Source: an uncultured Lachnospiraceae bacterium
GTDB lineage: Bacteria; Bacillota; Clostridia; Lachnospirales; Lachnospiraceae
Length of the DNA stretch: 43,872 nucleotides
Reading direction: 5' to 3'
NCBI GenBank assembly: GCA_944383965.1
Contig: CALWRQ010000009.1
Span: forward strand, 1-43,872
The position numbers were made by a program, and so were the translations under genes. Shown in pieces: positions 33,242-43,221 of this stretch; the stretch's first letter is position 1; each line of letters starts with the position of its first letter. Below the pieces are notes generated by a model. It ran no database searches, had not been told where the DNA came from, and worked only from the letters and a program-made list of their open reading frames with translations.

Positions 33242-34897
33242 CACATGAAAACAGCTTCCTCCGATAAATTCCCGAATCAGAGAATTTCCGGGCACCTGAC
33301 TGCTGTCTACCCCAAGGAAATAATCCAGAAATTTCAGCAATCTCTTTGCTTCCAGATATTCCCGGCTGTCTCTGGGAACCGAAAAGAGGATTGGCTCCGC
33401 ATACTGTTTCAGAACTGCCAGTTCATAGACCATGGAGGAATTGAACATCACATCCGCTTCCTCCTGATAGGGAAAAATATTCTCTTCCTCCCCCCGCCGG
33501 ACGGAAGGCCACATCCGTATGGTCTCCTGCGCCGTATTTCCTCTGGTCCTGGCATCCCGTACCATACGTCTTAAAAGCCTTCCGTCCGTAGTCGGAATCC
33601 GGTTGTGTTCATCCACATTCAGCTGCGTAAGTGCGCTGATATAGATCTTGAACTTATTTTCCTTCGGAAGGTGTTCTGACATCCGGTCGTTCAGACAGTG
33701 GATTCCCTCAATCACCAGAATATCGTTTTCTCCTATGGAAAGCATTTCCCCTTTGTACTCCCTCTTTCCGGTTTTGAAATTGAACCTGGGCAGTTCAATC
33801 ACCTTTCCGGCCAGCAGGTCATTCATATCCTGGTTGAATTTTTCCAGATCAATGCATTCCAGCGCCTCAAAATTGTAATTTCCGTTTTCATCTCTGGGAG
33901 TATGCTCCCGGTCTACAAAATAGTCGTCCACACTGATAGGATGGGGAGTCATCCCCTGCGCCCGCAGCTGAATGGACAGCCGTCTGGCAAAGGTCGTCTT
34001 CCCTGATGAGGACGGACCGGCAATCATGACAAATTTCTTGTTTTCCGCCTGAATGATGGCAGAAGCAATCTCGCCGATTTTCTTCTCCTGAAGAGCTTCC
34101 TGGATCAGGATCAGTTCCCCGCATTTTCCTGCGGCAATCTGTTCATTCAGTTCCCCTACGCATCCGGCCTTCAGTTTTTTTCCCCATTCATCGGACTCCT
34201 CCATTACCCGAAACAGTTTCTTTCGGTCTTCCTCAAAAGAGGGAACCGTTTCCGGATCATTCTCGTCCGGCATCATGAGCAGAAATCCGTTTTCATAGGC
34301 CAGAAGATCGAAATACTTCAGATAGCCTGTATTCGGTACCATATAACCGTAATAATAATCCTCATAGTCCCCCAGCCGGTAAATATTTACTCTGGAAACC
34401 CTCCGATAGTAAAACAGCTTTTCCTTATCCGGCATTCCGTTCCTTCGGAACAGTTCCACCGCTTCTTCCGTATGAACGCTCCTCTTTTCAATGGGCAGAC
34501 TGTCCCGGACAAGCTCTTCCATTCTTTCCCTGATGCGGGCAGCCAGCTGCGGAGAAGGATTTTCCCCATCCTTCAGCCGGATAAACAGCCCTTTTCCCAG
34601 AGAGAACTCCACGGAAGCCCTTCCCGCCTCCTCCTGCCCGGCAATATCCCGGAAAGCTTTCATAAACAGCAGAGTCATGCTTCTGTGGTAGGTCTGGATT
34701 CCCGGTTTGTCCCTGCCTGTCAGGAAAGTGATCTCCGCCCCGTCCTTTGCCCGTTTGAACAGTTCCCGCAGCTTTCCATTCATCACCGCAAGCAGGATCC
34801 GATCTCTGCAGCTGCTCTGAACCTCTTCTGCTATTGTACCAAGAAGCGTTCCGTCCGGATATTCCCGCTCCATTCCGTTTACTGTCACCGTAATCAC
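33239..34897 (-). CDS. TGS domain-uridine kinase-like nucleoside kinase
   Basis: 552 residues: an N-terminal TGS domain (ITVTVNGMEREYPDGTLLGTIA-type, 1-60), a central region related to the threonyl-tRNA synthetase second domain (~60-250), and a C-terminal P-loop kinase of the uridine kinase/phosphoribulokinase family (MIAGPSSSGKTTFARRL, ~290). This fused architecture is common in Clostridia and often annotated nucleoside kinase. The preferred start is GTG at 34897, with GGGAGG placed correctly; the open frame upstream has no ribosome site. It sits after nif3, possibly last in the dgt-rpoD operon. Substrate not established. Confidence 0.88.
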   Translation of the reverse strand: MITVTVNGMEREYPDGTLLGTIAEEVQSSCRDRILLAVMNGKLRELFKRAKDGAEITFLTGRDKPGIQTYHRSMTLLFMKAFRDIAGQEEAGRASVEFSLGKGLFIRLKDGENPSPQLAARIRERMEELVRDSLPIEKRSVHTEEAVELFRRNGMPDKEKLFYYRRVSRVNIYRLGDYEDYYYGYMVPNTGYLKYFDLLAYENGFLLMMPDENDPETVPSFEEDRKKLFRVMEESDEWGKKLKAGCVGELNEQIAAGKCGELILIQEALQEKKIGEIASAIIQAENKKFVMIAGPSSSGKTTFARRLSIQLRAQGMTPHPISVDDYFVDREHTPRDENGNYNFEALECIDLEKFNQDMNDLLAGKVIELPRFNFKTGKREYKGEMLSIGENDILVIEGIHCLNDRMSEHLPKENKFKIYISALTQLNVDEHNRIPTTDGRLLRRMVRDARTRGNTAQETIRMWPSVRRGEEENIFPYQEEADVMFNSSMVYELAVLKQYAEPILFSVPRDSREYLEAKRLLKFLDYFLGVDSSQVPGNSLIREFIGGSCFHV

Positions 34898-34919
34898 GGC
34901 TGCACCTCCCGTCTGTCCT

Positions 34920-35720
34920 TTAAAGCACCGCGGCAGGAAACCGCAAAGGAGCCTCAAGGATCTTTGTCCCGTTCCCCAGATGTTCCTTCAGATATCCAGC
35001 CATAAATTCCACAAAAATATGTTCCAGTCCATAGTGCCCTGCATCGATCACCGCCAGACCGCAGGCCGCCGCATCGATTCCTTCATGATGTCCGATATCT
35101 CCTGTGACCAGCACGGTTACTCCCGCTTCCTTCGCCGCCCGGATCATACTTCCACCCGATCCCGGGGAAACGGCGATCACCTGAGTACTCTCCCTGACCT
35201 CGTCCAGACCATAGGCCGTCACAAAGGGAAGGCCGAACCGTTCCTTCACAAAACGGCCGATCTCTGATGCTGTCATGGGACAGTCCAGACGGCCGATTTT
35301 TCCGATCCCTACCGGATTTCCTTCCGGATCCGTTCCTGTTGTTTCCAGCGGTCTTCCTTCCGAAAGATGCAGCCTTTCTGCTGCCAGATCCGCCATGCAT
35401 CCCGGCGCAATATCGAAATTGGTATGCATGGCATAACAGCAGATGTCTTTTCCGATCAGTGTCAGCAGGCGTCTTCCGGTAAAATCCTGATCATTAATCT
35501 TTTTGATTCCCCGGAATATAAGAGGATGATGTGTGAGCAGAAGGTCTGCCTCTTCCCTTACTGCCAGATCCACCATCTCGTCCGTAGCGTCCACTGCCAC
35601 CAGGATCTTTTTTATGTTTTTTCCGTTCCGTCCTGCCAGAAGCCCCGGATTGTCCCATTCACAGGCGTATTCAGGGGGAGCCAGTTTTTCCAGCAGTTCA
35701 ATCACTTCCCTGCACTTCAT
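34920..35720 (-). CDS. NIF3-like dinuclear metal-binding protein
   Basis: 266 residues of the NIF3/YqfO family, proposed as GTP cyclohydrolase I type 2-like or a metal-dependent hydrolase. Metal ligands are in LLLTHHPLIFRGI (~62-74), GDIGHHEGIDA and DAGHYGLEHIFVEFM near the C-terminus. It lacks the PII-like insertion of the longer YqfO form. The start at 35720 has AGGAGG and overlaps the trmK end by 23 bases, the usual Firmicute pair. Function in the cell is not settled. Confidence 0.9.
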   Translation of the reverse strand: MKCREVIELLEKLAPPEYACEWDNPGLLAGRNGKNIKKILVAVDATDEMVDLAVREEADLLLTHHPLIFRGIKKINDQDFTGRRLLTLIGKDICCYAMHTNFDIAPGCMADLAAERLHLSEGRPLETTGTDPEGNPVGIGKIGRLDCPMTASEIGRFVKERFGLPFVTAYGLDEVRESTQVIAVSPGSGGSMIRAAKEAGVTVLVTGDIGHHEGIDAAACGLAVIDAGHYGLEHIFVEFMAGYLKEHLGNGTKILEAPLRFPAAVL

Positions 35721-36408
35721 TCCATGCCTCCTTTGCCAGTCTGATCTCTTCCTCCACTTCCTTTCGTCTGGCGGCTGCCCGCTCCGTACCGGAGCCGGCC
35801 AGACTGCAGGCAATGGTTTCCAGCTTCTTCATTTCCTGTTCCAGGAATTCTCTGAGCACCGGATCCTTTTTCTTCATCAGGACCGGGCCGTACCTCACCT
35901 CCGCCGGGGCGGGAATCTCTGTCCCATGTCCGTCTCTTCTCGCACACTGCATGACGGTATAATACTTTCCTTCTTCCAGTACCATCGCCTCATCCATAAT
36001 GCAGAATCCGTTTTCCCACAGAAAAAAGCGGGTCCGCTCCAGCTCTGACTGGGGAGACAGCACCCATTCATCCACTTGTTCCCACAGTCTCCGGCCCCGC
36101 TCCAGAATCCGGCAGATCAGTTCTCCTCCCATTCCGGCGATCACCACGGTGTCTGCCTCTCCCGGCAGAAGCTTTTCCAGTCCGTCGCTGAGCCTGGTCT
36201 GGATCTTTCCCTCCAGCCCGTGCTCCCTGATATGATCCCTGGCTCTCTTCAAAGGCCCCGGTCTTACATCCATGGCGATGGCAGATGGGGAAATTCCGTT
36301 TTCCACAAGATAAATTGGTATGTATCCATGATCTGTTCCTATATCGGCAGCAATGCTTCCTTCGCTGACAAAGGAAGCAACTGTCTCCAACCGGTGTGAT
36401 AATTTCAT
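35698..36408 (-). CDS. trmK: tRNA (adenine22-N1)-methyltransferase
   Basis: 236-residue class I SAM methyltransferase: SAM motif I is IAADIGTDHGYIPIYL (~19-34), followed by MDVRPGPLKRA, and the active-site loop VVIAGMGGELI. A C-terminal coiled coil (EEEIRLAKEAWNEV) is typical of TrmK. It methylates A22 in tRNA. Position directly downstream of rpoD is conserved across Firmicutes. Confidence 0.93.
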   Translation of the reverse strand: MKLSHRLETVASFVSEGSIAADIGTDHGYIPIYLVENGISPSAIAMDVRPGPLKRARDHIREHGLEGKIQTRLSDGLEKLLPGEADTVVIAGMGGELICRILERGRRLWEQVDEWVLSPQSELERTRFFLWENGFCIMDEAMVLEEGKYYTVMQCARRDGHGTEIPAPAEVRYGPVLMKKKDPVLREFLEQEMKKLETIACSLAGSGTERAAARRKEVEEEIRLAKEAWNEVQGSD

Positions 36409-36421
36409 CCGTCCTCCAACC

Positions 36422-37570
36422 TCAATCCAGATAATCCTTTAGTTTTTTGCTGCGGCTCGGGTGACGAAGTTTCCTCAGCGCCTTGGCCTCGATCTGGCGG
36501 ATCCGCTCTCTCGTCACATTAAATTCCTTTCCCACTTCCTCCAGAGTTCTGGGACGGCCGTCCACCAGCCCGAACCGGAGCTTCAGAACCTTCTGCTCCC
36601 GTTCCGTCAGTGTGTCCAGTACCTCCATAAGCTGTTCATGAAGAAGAGTGAAGGCTGCCGCATCTGCCGGTACCATCACATGGTCATCCTGAATAAAATC
36701 TCCAAGATGGCTGTCCTCTTCCTCTCCGATGGGGGTTTCCAGGGATACAGGCTCCTGAGAAATCTTCATGATCTCTCTTACCCGCTCTACGGGAAGATCC
36801 ATCTTTTCAGATATCTCCTCTGCCGTAGGCTCTCTTCCCAGTTCCTGAAGAAGCTGTCTGGAAACGCGGATCAGGCGGTTAATAGTCTCCACCATATGCA
36901 CCGGAATCCGTATGGTTCTGGCCTGATCAGCAATGGCTCTGGTAATCGCCTGGCGGATCCACCAGGTTGCATAGGTGCTGAATTTATAGCCTTTCTTATA
37001 ATCAAACTTCTCCACTGCCTTGATCAGTCCCAGATTGCCTTCCTGAATCAGGTCCAGGAACTGCATTCCCCTCCCCACATATCGTTTGGCAATGCTCACA
37101 ACCAGACGCAGATTAGCCTCCGCCAGCTTCTGCTTGGCCTCTTCGTCTCCCAGTTCGATCCTTTTCGCCAGTTCGATCTCATCCTCCGTGGACAGCAGCG
37201 GAACCTTTCCGATTTCCTTCAGATACATGCGGACCGGATCCTCCGTACTCACCCCTTCCGGAACGGAAAGGTCGATATTTTCCATATCGATCTCTTCGTC
37301 CTCCATTCCTTCTTCCAGGAACATCTCCGGGTCCATATCCCCGTCTTCATTCAGACTGAGCACGTCAACTTTATTCGCATCCAGAAAATCGTAGACCTCG
37401 TCCAGCTTTTCTCCATCCAGCTGCTCGTCTTTGAAAAAATCGAGAATCTCCCGATCCTCTAAGACATTCTTCTTTTTTCTGGCTTCCGCCAGCAGTTTCT
37501 GCAGCTTTTCCAAAAATCCATCGTTTTCTCCCCCCGGCTTCTTGTCCAGATCCCTGTTCTTCTCTATCAT
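36422..37570 (-). CDS. rpoD: RNA polymerase primary sigma factor
   Basis: 382-residue sigma-70 (SigA type). Region 1.2 is [16 protein letters not shown], region 2 carries [21 protein letters not shown] and the -10 recognition helix with [10 protein letters not shown], and region 4.2 is [20 protein letters not shown]. The N-terminal ~90 residues are acidic. The start at 37570 has GGAGGG 8 bases upstream; an ATG at 37591 abuts an AAAGG with no spacing. It fits the consensus -35/-10 elements seen throughout the window. Confidence 0.96.
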   Translation of the reverse strand: MIEKNRDLDKKPGGENDGFLEKLQKLLAEARKKKNVLEDREILDFFKDEQLDGEKLDEVYDFLDANKVDVLSLNEDGDMDPEMFLEEGMEDEEIDMENIDLSVPEGVSTEDPVRMYLKEIGKVPLLSTEDEIELAKRIELGDEEAKQKLAEANLRLVVSIAKRYVGRGMQFLDLIQEGNLGLIKAVEKFDYKKGYKFSTYATWWIRQAITRAIADQARTIRIPVHMVETINRLIRVSRQLLQELGREPTAEEISEKMDLPVERVREIMKISQEPVSLETPIGEEEDSHLGDFIQDDHVMVPADAAAFTLLHEQLMEVLDTLTEREQKVLKLRFGLVDGRPRTLEEVGKEFNVTRERIRQIEAKALRKLRHPSRSKKLKDYLD

Positions 37571-37607
37571 GTCTTCCACCCTCCGCAGCATACCTTTAGT
37601 GTATCCT

Positions 37608-39377
37608 TTAATCAAGTGAAATATGCAGGCTGCGTACTGCCGCCTGTTCTTCAATAAGCTTCTGAAGCTGCGCCACATCCGTTACGCAGCGGCTCATATG
37701 ATCCAGGCTGTTTTTCTTTACCTTGACCACTGTTTCTGAAAATGCTTTTTTCTGTTCCTCATTGCTCAGGGATTCACTGAGAGAAGCATTGAACAGCGCC
37801 GCTGCCTCCCGGTACTGATCCCCGTCATTTATGAACTGATTCAGAATGGCCGCCGGATTGAGGCTGCCCTTCCGATGCCCTTCAAAAACCATCTGAGCCA
37901 CCTGGTGATACAGAGGCTCAATGAAATCCTCCTCTGTAATAATTCCTTCTATCTTATCAAACAGCTGTTCATCCTCAATCAGCCAGGTGAGCAGAAGTCT
38001 CTGGGACCGCCGGATCCCGTCTTCCTTCTCCTTTTTCTGCTTCTGGCGCTCTTCCTTCCTCACACGGGCCTCCGCTGCTGCAGAGGTTCCTCCCAGCCGG
38101 CTGCCCAGGCTGTTTACCAGGCGTTTCAGATCCTCGTAATTAATGTAATATTCTGATGCCACCGCCTGCATGTAATTATCCCGTTCCAGTGCCTCGGAAA
38201 ATTCCAGAAGTTTTCGGGCTACCTGGTTATGGAACTCCGTTTTCTGCTCCGGGTCCTGCATACTGTAATTCTTCCGCAGCACATCAATCTCAAACAGAAA
38301 ACTGTTCCTTGCCTGTTCAATCCTTCTTCGGAATTCTTCCGCACCAAGATTTTTTATGAATTCATCCGGATCCTTATAGGGCTCCATGTTCAGCACCCTG
38401 GCGGAAATCCCCGCCTCCTTCAGGATCGGAATGGCTCTCAATGCTGCCCGGATTCCTGCTCCGTCGCTGTCATAGGTAAGAACCACTTTGTCCGTATAAC
38501 GGCGCAGCAGCCCGGCGTGCTGACTGGTAAGAGCCGTTCCAAGAGAAGCCACGGAATTGGTAAATCCCGCCTGCTGAAGAGCGATCACATCCATATAGCC
38601 TTCGCAAAGCAGCAGGTATCCCTCTCTGGAGGTTCTGGCATAATTCAGTCCGTAAAGGTTTCTGCTTTTGTCAAAAATCTTCGTCTCCGGAGAATTCAGG
38701 TATTTCGGAGTTCCGTCTCCCATCACCCGTCCTCCGAAGCCGATTACCCGGTTATTCACATCCATAATAGGAAACATCACCCGGTTCCAGAATTTGTCTC
38801 TGGCTCCCCGCTCTTCAATCGCGAACAGCCCCGTTTCCTTCAGAATGCCGTCATCATAGCCCTGTCCCTTCAGATATTGATACAGACCCCCGCTCTTTCC
38901 TGCAAATCCCAATCCGAAACGCTTGATGGTTTCATCGGTCAGAGCCCTGTTTTTAAAATATTCGTATCCGACTCTGCCCTGGGGCTGATGCAGCTGCCAG
39001 TAGAAATAGCTGGCCGCCTGTTTGTTGATCCTCAGCAGCACTGTCCGAAGCTCTTCTCTGGCCCGTGCCTCTTTAGAATCGTCTTCTTTCGGCAGAGTTA
39101 CTCCTGCCCGGTCCGCCAGCACCTTCAGAGCCTCTGTGAAGGTATAATTTTCATATTCCATCAGGAATGTGATCACATTTCCCCCTGCCCCGCATCCGAA
39201 GCAATAGTACATCTGCTTTCCCGGGGATACAGAAAAGGACGGCGATTTTTCATTGTGAAAAGGGCACAGGCCGAAATAGTTGCTCCCCTTTTTCTGAAGC
39301 CGGACATAGCCGGATATAATGTCCACAATATCGTTCCTTGACCGTACCTCCTCCACGATTTCATCCGGATAGTACAT
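37608..39377 (-). CDS. dnaG: DNA primase
   Basis: 589 residues: zinc-binding CHC2 domain ([11 protein letters not shown] ... [10 protein letters not shown], ~38-65), Toprim catalytic core ([17 protein letters not shown] ~255; [10 protein letters not shown] ~305), and a C-terminal helicase-interaction domain. Makes RNA primers at the replication fork. The start at 39377 has AGGAGG. Neighbours dgt and rpoD form the macromolecular synthesis operon. Confidence 0.96.
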   Translation of the reverse strand: MYYPDEIVEEVRSRNDIVDIISGYVRLQKKGSNYFGLCPFHNEKSPSFSVSPGKQMYYCFGCGAGGNVITFLMEYENYTFTEALKVLADRAGVTLPKEDDSKEARAREELRTVLLRINKQAASYFYWQLHQPQGRVGYEYFKNRALTDETIKRFGLGFAGKSGGLYQYLKGQGYDDGILKETGLFAIEERGARDKFWNRVMFPIMDVNNRVIGFGGRVMGDGTPKYLNSPETKIFDKSRNLYGLNYARTSREGYLLLCEGYMDVIALQQAGFTNSVASLGTALTSQHAGLLRRYTDKVVLTYDSDGAGIRAALRAIPILKEAGISARVLNMEPYKDPDEFIKNLGAEEFRRRIEQARNSFLFEIDVLRKNYSMQDPEQKTEFHNQVARKLLEFSEALERDNYMQAVASEYYINYEDLKRLVNSLGSRLGGTSAAAEARVRKEERQKQKKEKEDGIRRSQRLLLTWLIEDEQLFDKIEGIITEEDFIEPLYHQVAQMVFEGHRKGSLNPAAILNQFINDGDQYREAAALFNASLSESLSNEEQKKAFSETVVKVKKNSLDHMSRCVTDVAQLQKLIEEQAAVRSLHISLD

Positions 39378-39388
39378 GTTCAAACCTC

Positions 39389-40393
39389 CTAAACCTTCCA
39401 TGCCTTCGGCACAAACAGCTTTTCAAATGTGTCGATGGCGTAGATGTCGCTCATTCCTGCAATATAATCGCAGACGACCCGCTCCCGTTTTTCCCCCCGC
39501 TCCATCAGTTTCTGATATTCGGGAGGCAGTTCCCTGATATGTATATAGTAGTAATCATACAGATAAGTAATCAGTTTCTGCACTCTTCCGTCCTCTGCCT
39601 TTGCCACCGGATTGGTATAGACATGGGCGAACATCCACGCTCTCAGCCCCTGCATAGCCTCCTCCATACCGGGAGACATGGCAATGACCGGTCTGTCCTG
39701 GCTGTTCAGGATCAGGTCATGGATCAGCGTATTCAGCCGCTCCCTCACACTGTTCCCGAGCACGTCCGTATAACAGGCCGGCAGTTCCTCCTCCGTCAGC
39801 AGCTTTGCCCGGATGGCATCATCAATGTCATGATTGATATAGGCGATCTTATCAGAAAGACGCACCACGCACCCTTCCAGGGTAGAAGGATGACCGCTGG
39901 TGCGGTGATTCAGAATTCCGTCACGGACCTCTTTTGTCAGATTGAGTCCAAGTCCGTCTTTTTCCAGGACTTCTACAATCCGCACACTCTGCCTGTAGTG
40001 GGCAAACCCGTCCTGGCAGATCTCATTGAGCACCCGTTCTCCTGAATGGCCGAAAGGAGTGTGCCCAAGGTCATGGCCCAGAGCAATCGCTTCCGTGAGA
40101 TTTTCATTCAGGTGCAGGGCTCGGGCGACCGTTCTGGCAATCTGGGCCACTTCCAGCGTGTGGGTAAGCCGGGTCCTGTAGTGATCTCCCTCCGGTGCAA
40201 GAAAAACCTGGGTCTTATGCTTCAGCCTGCGGAATGATTTGCTGTGAAGAATCCTGTCACGGTCTCTCTGATATTCCGGACGAATATCACAGGGCGGTTC
40301 TTCCCGGTCTCTTCCTTTCGTATTCCTGCTCAGAGAGGCATAGGGACTCAGATACTGTTCTTCCAAAAGCTCTGCAGTTTCCCTGATATTCAA
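39389..40393 (-). CDS. dgt: Deoxyguanosinetriphosphate triphosphohydrolase-like protein
   Basis: 334-residue HD-domain dNTPase. Metal ligands are in RTRLTHTLEVAQIAR (H), ALGHDLGHTPFGHSGE (HD) and the later LSDKIAYINHDIDD (D). It hydrolyses dGTP or other dNTPs to nucleoside plus triphosphate. The start is TTG at 40393 behind AAAGGAGG. It heads the dgt-dnaG-rpoD-trmK-nif3 operon. The upstream gap 40394-40499 is AT-rich with TATAAT (40437-40432) and TACAAT (40468-40463) on minus, but no well-spaced -35 was identified. Confidence 0.93.
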   Translation of the reverse strand: MNIRETAELLEEQYLSPYASLSRNTKGRDREEPPCDIRPEYQRDRDRILHSKSFRRLKHKTQVFLAPEGDHYRTRLTHTLEVAQIARTVARALHLNENLTEAIALGHDLGHTPFGHSGERVLNEICQDGFAHYRQSVRIVEVLEKDGLGLNLTKEVRDGILNHRTSGHPSTLEGCVVRLSDKIAYINHDIDDAIRAKLLTEEELPACYTDVLGNSVRERLNTLIHDLILNSQDRPVIAMSPGMEEAMQGLRAWMFAHVYTNPVAKAEDGRVQKLITYLYDYYYIHIRELPPEYQKLMERGEKRERVVCDYIAGMSDIYAIDTFEKLFVPKAWKV

Positions 40394-40499
40394 TCTGCAA
40401 TCCTCCTTTGTATTCCCGAAATTCTCTTACTATTATATGACCACTGGGCAACAGATATGACTATTGTATCATATTTTAATATTTTTCATAGTATTTTTT

Positions 40500-42194
40500 T
40501 CAAAATGGCAGACTGTCCCGAACGCAGAGCGCACCGTATCCCATCTGTTCATTAGGCCAGAATTCTTCTCCGGGAAGCTGCCTGGCCCCTCTTCTCAGAT
40601 ATGCTTTTACTTTTTCTCCATAAAGATAGGGATCGTTCCCTTTTACGATTCCCCATTCCATCAGCAGTGCTGCGGCTCCCGTAACAAAGGGAGCCGCAAA
40701 CGAGGTCCCCGTAACGCTCCCGTAGCCACCCCCTGCTCTGGGAGCTCCAATCTCCACTCCGGGAGCTGCCAGATCCGGCTTGATCTGTCTGGTCAGACGG
40801 GTATAGCCCCGTCCGGAAAAGTCCGCATAAGCCTGATAGGTGCTGTCATATGCCCCTGCGGAAACGGCAAGTGCTGCGGTAGACGGAATGGTCAGAGTGG
40901 TCTCCGGATCCGGCTTCAGAAAGCGGGTCTGCCCGTTTATGGACGAGGAGGCCGGAAGCCAGAGATCGTACCTTCCCGTTACTACCTTTTCCCCTCTCAG
41001 AACCACTTTCCAGATACCCGTATCCACATAAGCCTTTTCCGGAATAAAATCGAAATAGATCTCCTGCGCCTGGCTGTAAGGACTGGGAAACCCGTGATAG
41101 GCAAGAACAGAGGTATCCCCGTACCGGAATCTCTGGGTTCCCATCTCATTTCCAATCCACCCCACTGTTTCTCCCGAGGGTGCAATCAGCCCCACTTTCA
41201 TGCTGTCTGTATAGGATTTCCAGAGCTGAAGGCTGAATCCGGTTTCATATTCTCCCACCGCCAGCTCCTTTTCTTCCGTCTTTCCCGCTTCAGCCCATCC
41301 TGCCGCATGGCCGTTTCCTGCTCCTTCATTTCCTGTTCCCACTATGATCGAAGTACGGCCATACCGGGAAACCGTATCCAGATAAGTTTCCAGCAGACTG
41401 GTCCCGTCATGGGAACCGTAGGTGCTTCCCACACTCAGATTCACCGCCAGAGGCCTTCCCCAGGTTCTTGCCCTCCGCACAGCATAGTCCAGCGCCCGCA
41501 TCAGCCCGGTTGTCCAGGGAAAACTTCCCAGCTTTACTGCCAGAATTCCGCTTTCATAAGCCACTCCCCGCAGACGCCCTCCGGAGGCTCTTCCGTTTCC
41601 CGCAGCAATTCCGGCCACTGCAGTGCCGTGCCCGCTGATATCCATGGACGGAACCAGTCCTGCTCCCTCCTTTTCCCCCAGTGCAAGGGCCTGGTCCAGT
41701 TCTTCCTTTGTAAATACTCTTCCCAGACTCTGATCCCAGAGCTCCAGGATCCGGCTGCTCCCGTCCTCATTCCGGAAATCTGGGTGAAACACATCAATCC
41801 CTGAATCGATGACCCCCACCACGGTTCCCCGGCCGGTCAGTTCCCGGCCGGTTGGAGGCTGAACGGCTGACAGGCAGGAAGCCGCCCTCCCCTCTCCGAA
41901 AACCACATCATAAAAAAGCTCTTTCGGCGCTTCCACATATTCAACCTCCGGAAGAGCCGCCACCCGGGGAATCAGCGGTTCTTCCACCGTCAGGATCCCA
42001 TAGCCCCCCAGCAGCTTTTCCAGCCGCATTCCATCCCCTTCCAGATTCTTTCCGTCTCCGAAATACCGGATAATCAGTTCCCATCGTTTCTCTTCCGGCA
42101 GATATCCGGTCATAAGAGACGGAGAGCGCTCCCTCTCTTCTTTTCCTGCATCCAGCGCCAGATTCAGCACATTTTCCAGTTTCTGACTGTCCAT
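40500..42194 (-). CDS. S8 family subtilisin-like serine protease without signal peptide
   Basis: 564 residues with an intact triad: D130 (VIDSGIDVFHPDF), H189 (DISGHGTAVAGIAAGNG), S498 (GTSFAAPFVTGAAALLM) and oxyanion Asn289 (GTGNEGAG). A ~110-residue N-terminal prodomain-like region precedes the catalytic domain. A ~130-residue jelly-roll-like insertion (~300-430) lies between Asn and Ser, as in the Csp germination protease group of Clostridia. No signal peptide, so it is cytoplasmic or packaged in spores. The start at 42194 is chosen by GGGAGG; ATGs at 42212 and 42266 lie in the region before it. A spore-germination role is possible but not supported by neighbours. Confidence 0.88.
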   Translation of the reverse strand: MDSQKLENVLNLALDAGKEERERSPSLMTGYLPEEKRWELIIRYFGDGKNLEGDGMRLEKLLGGYGILTVEEPLIPRVAALPEVEYVEAPKELFYDVVFGEGRAASCLSAVQPPTGRELTGRGTVVGVIDSGIDVFHPDFRNEDGSSRILELWDQSLGRVFTKEELDQALALGEKEGAGLVPSMDISGHGTAVAGIAAGNGRASGGRLRGVAYESGILAVKLGSFPWTTGLMRALDYAVRRARTWGRPLAVNLSVGSTYGSHDGTSLLETYLDTVSRYGRTSIIVGTGNEGAGNGHAAGWAEAGKTEEKELAVGEYETGFSLQLWKSYTDSMKVGLIAPSGETVGWIGNEMGTQRFRYGDTSVLAYHGFPSPYSQAQEIYFDFIPEKAYVDTGIWKVVLRGEKVVTGRYDLWLPASSSINGQTRFLKPDPETTLTIPSTAALAVSAGAYDSTYQAYADFSGRGYTRLTRQIKPDLAAPGVEIGAPRAGGGYGSVTGTSFAAPFVTGAAALLMEWGIVKGNDPYLYGEKVKAYLRRGARQLPGEEFWPNEQMGYGALCVRDSLPF

Positions 42195-42245
42195 GCCTGC
42201 CTCCCTATTCATTCTCCGGATCCGATTCCGTCTGTTTATGAATAT

Positions 42246-42275
42246 GAAAAAGGCGGAGGGGTTCATTCCTCCGCC
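42246..42275 (-). terminator. Terminator of the suf operon
   Basis: Stem GGCGGAGG / CCTCCGCC (42252-42259 / 42268-42275), 8-base loop, then TTTTTC-type tract on minus. It lies between the SufB/D gene and the protease. Confidence 0.87.
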
Positions 42276-42301
42276 TGAGACAGTTTTTTCTTCTCTTCTT
42301 T

Positions 42302-43219
42302 TTATTTCAGGAAACCGTTAACGATCTGAGCCTCTGCTTCCTCTTCTGTCAGTCCCAGAGTCATCAGTTTGATGATCTGTTCTCCGGCAATCTTTCCGAT
42401 AGCCGCCTCATGGATCAGGGCTGCATCCGTGCACTCTGCCACGATCTCCGGAACCGCCTGAATCTTGGCATCTCCCATGATGATGGAATCGCATTCTGAG
42501 TGCCCGCTGCAGGCAGCATTTCCAAACAGTCTGGACACAAATTTCTGGTAGGAATGATCCTTTGCCACAGAACGGGAAATAATATTGGCACTGGAACCTT
42601 CTCCGTTCAGGCGGGCGCTGATCTCGCTGACTGCCGTCTGATTTCCATGAGTCAGAAGACGTTCCTTGATCACAACCTTCGCTCCGGCTGCCAGCTCCAT
42701 GTCTGTTTTTCTGTCTGTGGAGTCCACGCCTTTGATCTGCACCATCTCCATCTCCATGTAGCTGTCTTCATCCATATGAACTTCCGTAACGGGGTTGAGA
42801 ATCCGCTTTCCGTTTCCGTCTCCCTCACCATAATGCTTCTCCACGTAGCGGACCTTTGCATTTTTCCCCACAAAGAAGCGGTGAATGCCGTCATGCTCCG
42901 AATCCTGGTTTCCGCAGTTGTGAATGCCGCAGCCGGCAATGATCACCACATCTGCTCCTTCGCCGATATAAAAATCATTATAAACCACTTCATTCAGTCC
43001 GCTTTCGCTTAAGATCACCGGAATATGAACGCTCTCGTGGACTGTTCCCGGCTTGATGCGCACATCAATGCCGCTTCCGTCCTCTTTGGAGATAATGTCA
43101 ATGTTCGCCGTCGTATTCCGTCCCTCCAGCTTTCCGTTGGAACGGATGTTGTAGGCGCCTTCCGGCACCTCATGAAGGTCGGCAACCTCCCTAAGCAATG
43201 TCATCTGAATCTGATCCAT
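42302..43219 (-). CDS. SufB/SufD family Fe-S cluster assembly scaffold protein
   Basis: 305 residues of the SufBD beta-helix family, the partner of SufC in Fe-S cluster assembly. Recognisable parts are NACSGHSECDS-type core (FGNAACSGHSECDSIIMGD, ~235), VPEIVAECTDAALIHEAAIGK (split here: AECTDAALIHEAAIGK) and the C-terminal GLTEEEAEAQIVNGFL. It is shorter than canonical SufB (~470) or SufD (~420). It is the compact single-subunit form seen with sufC in many anaerobes and archaea. AGGAGG site, start just after the sufC stop. Confidence 0.9.
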   Translation of the reverse strand: MDQIQMTLLREVADLHEVPEGAYNIRSNGKLEGRNTTANIDIISKEDGSGIDVRIKPGTVHESVHIPVILSESGLNEVVYNDFYIGEGADVVIIAGCGIHNCGNQDSEHDGIHRFFVGKNAKVRYVEKHYGEGDGNGKRILNPVTEVHMDEDSYMEMEMVQIKGVDSTDRKTDMELAAGAKVVIKERLLTHGNQTAVSEISARLNGEGSSANIISRSVAKDHSYQKFVSRLFGNAACSGHSECDSIIMGDAKIQAVPEIVAECTDAALIHEAAIGKIAGEQIIKLMTLGLTEEEAEAQIVNGFLK

Positions 43220-43221
43220 TC

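Noticed and set aside
32415-33267. Plus-strand frames across the RNase P RNA region
   Set aside because: The minus strand carries conserved RNase P RNA elements; the frames have no protein features.
37571-37591. Alternative rpoD start at 37591
   Set aside because: Its AAAGG abuts the ATG with no spacing, whereas 37570 has a well-placed GGAGGG.
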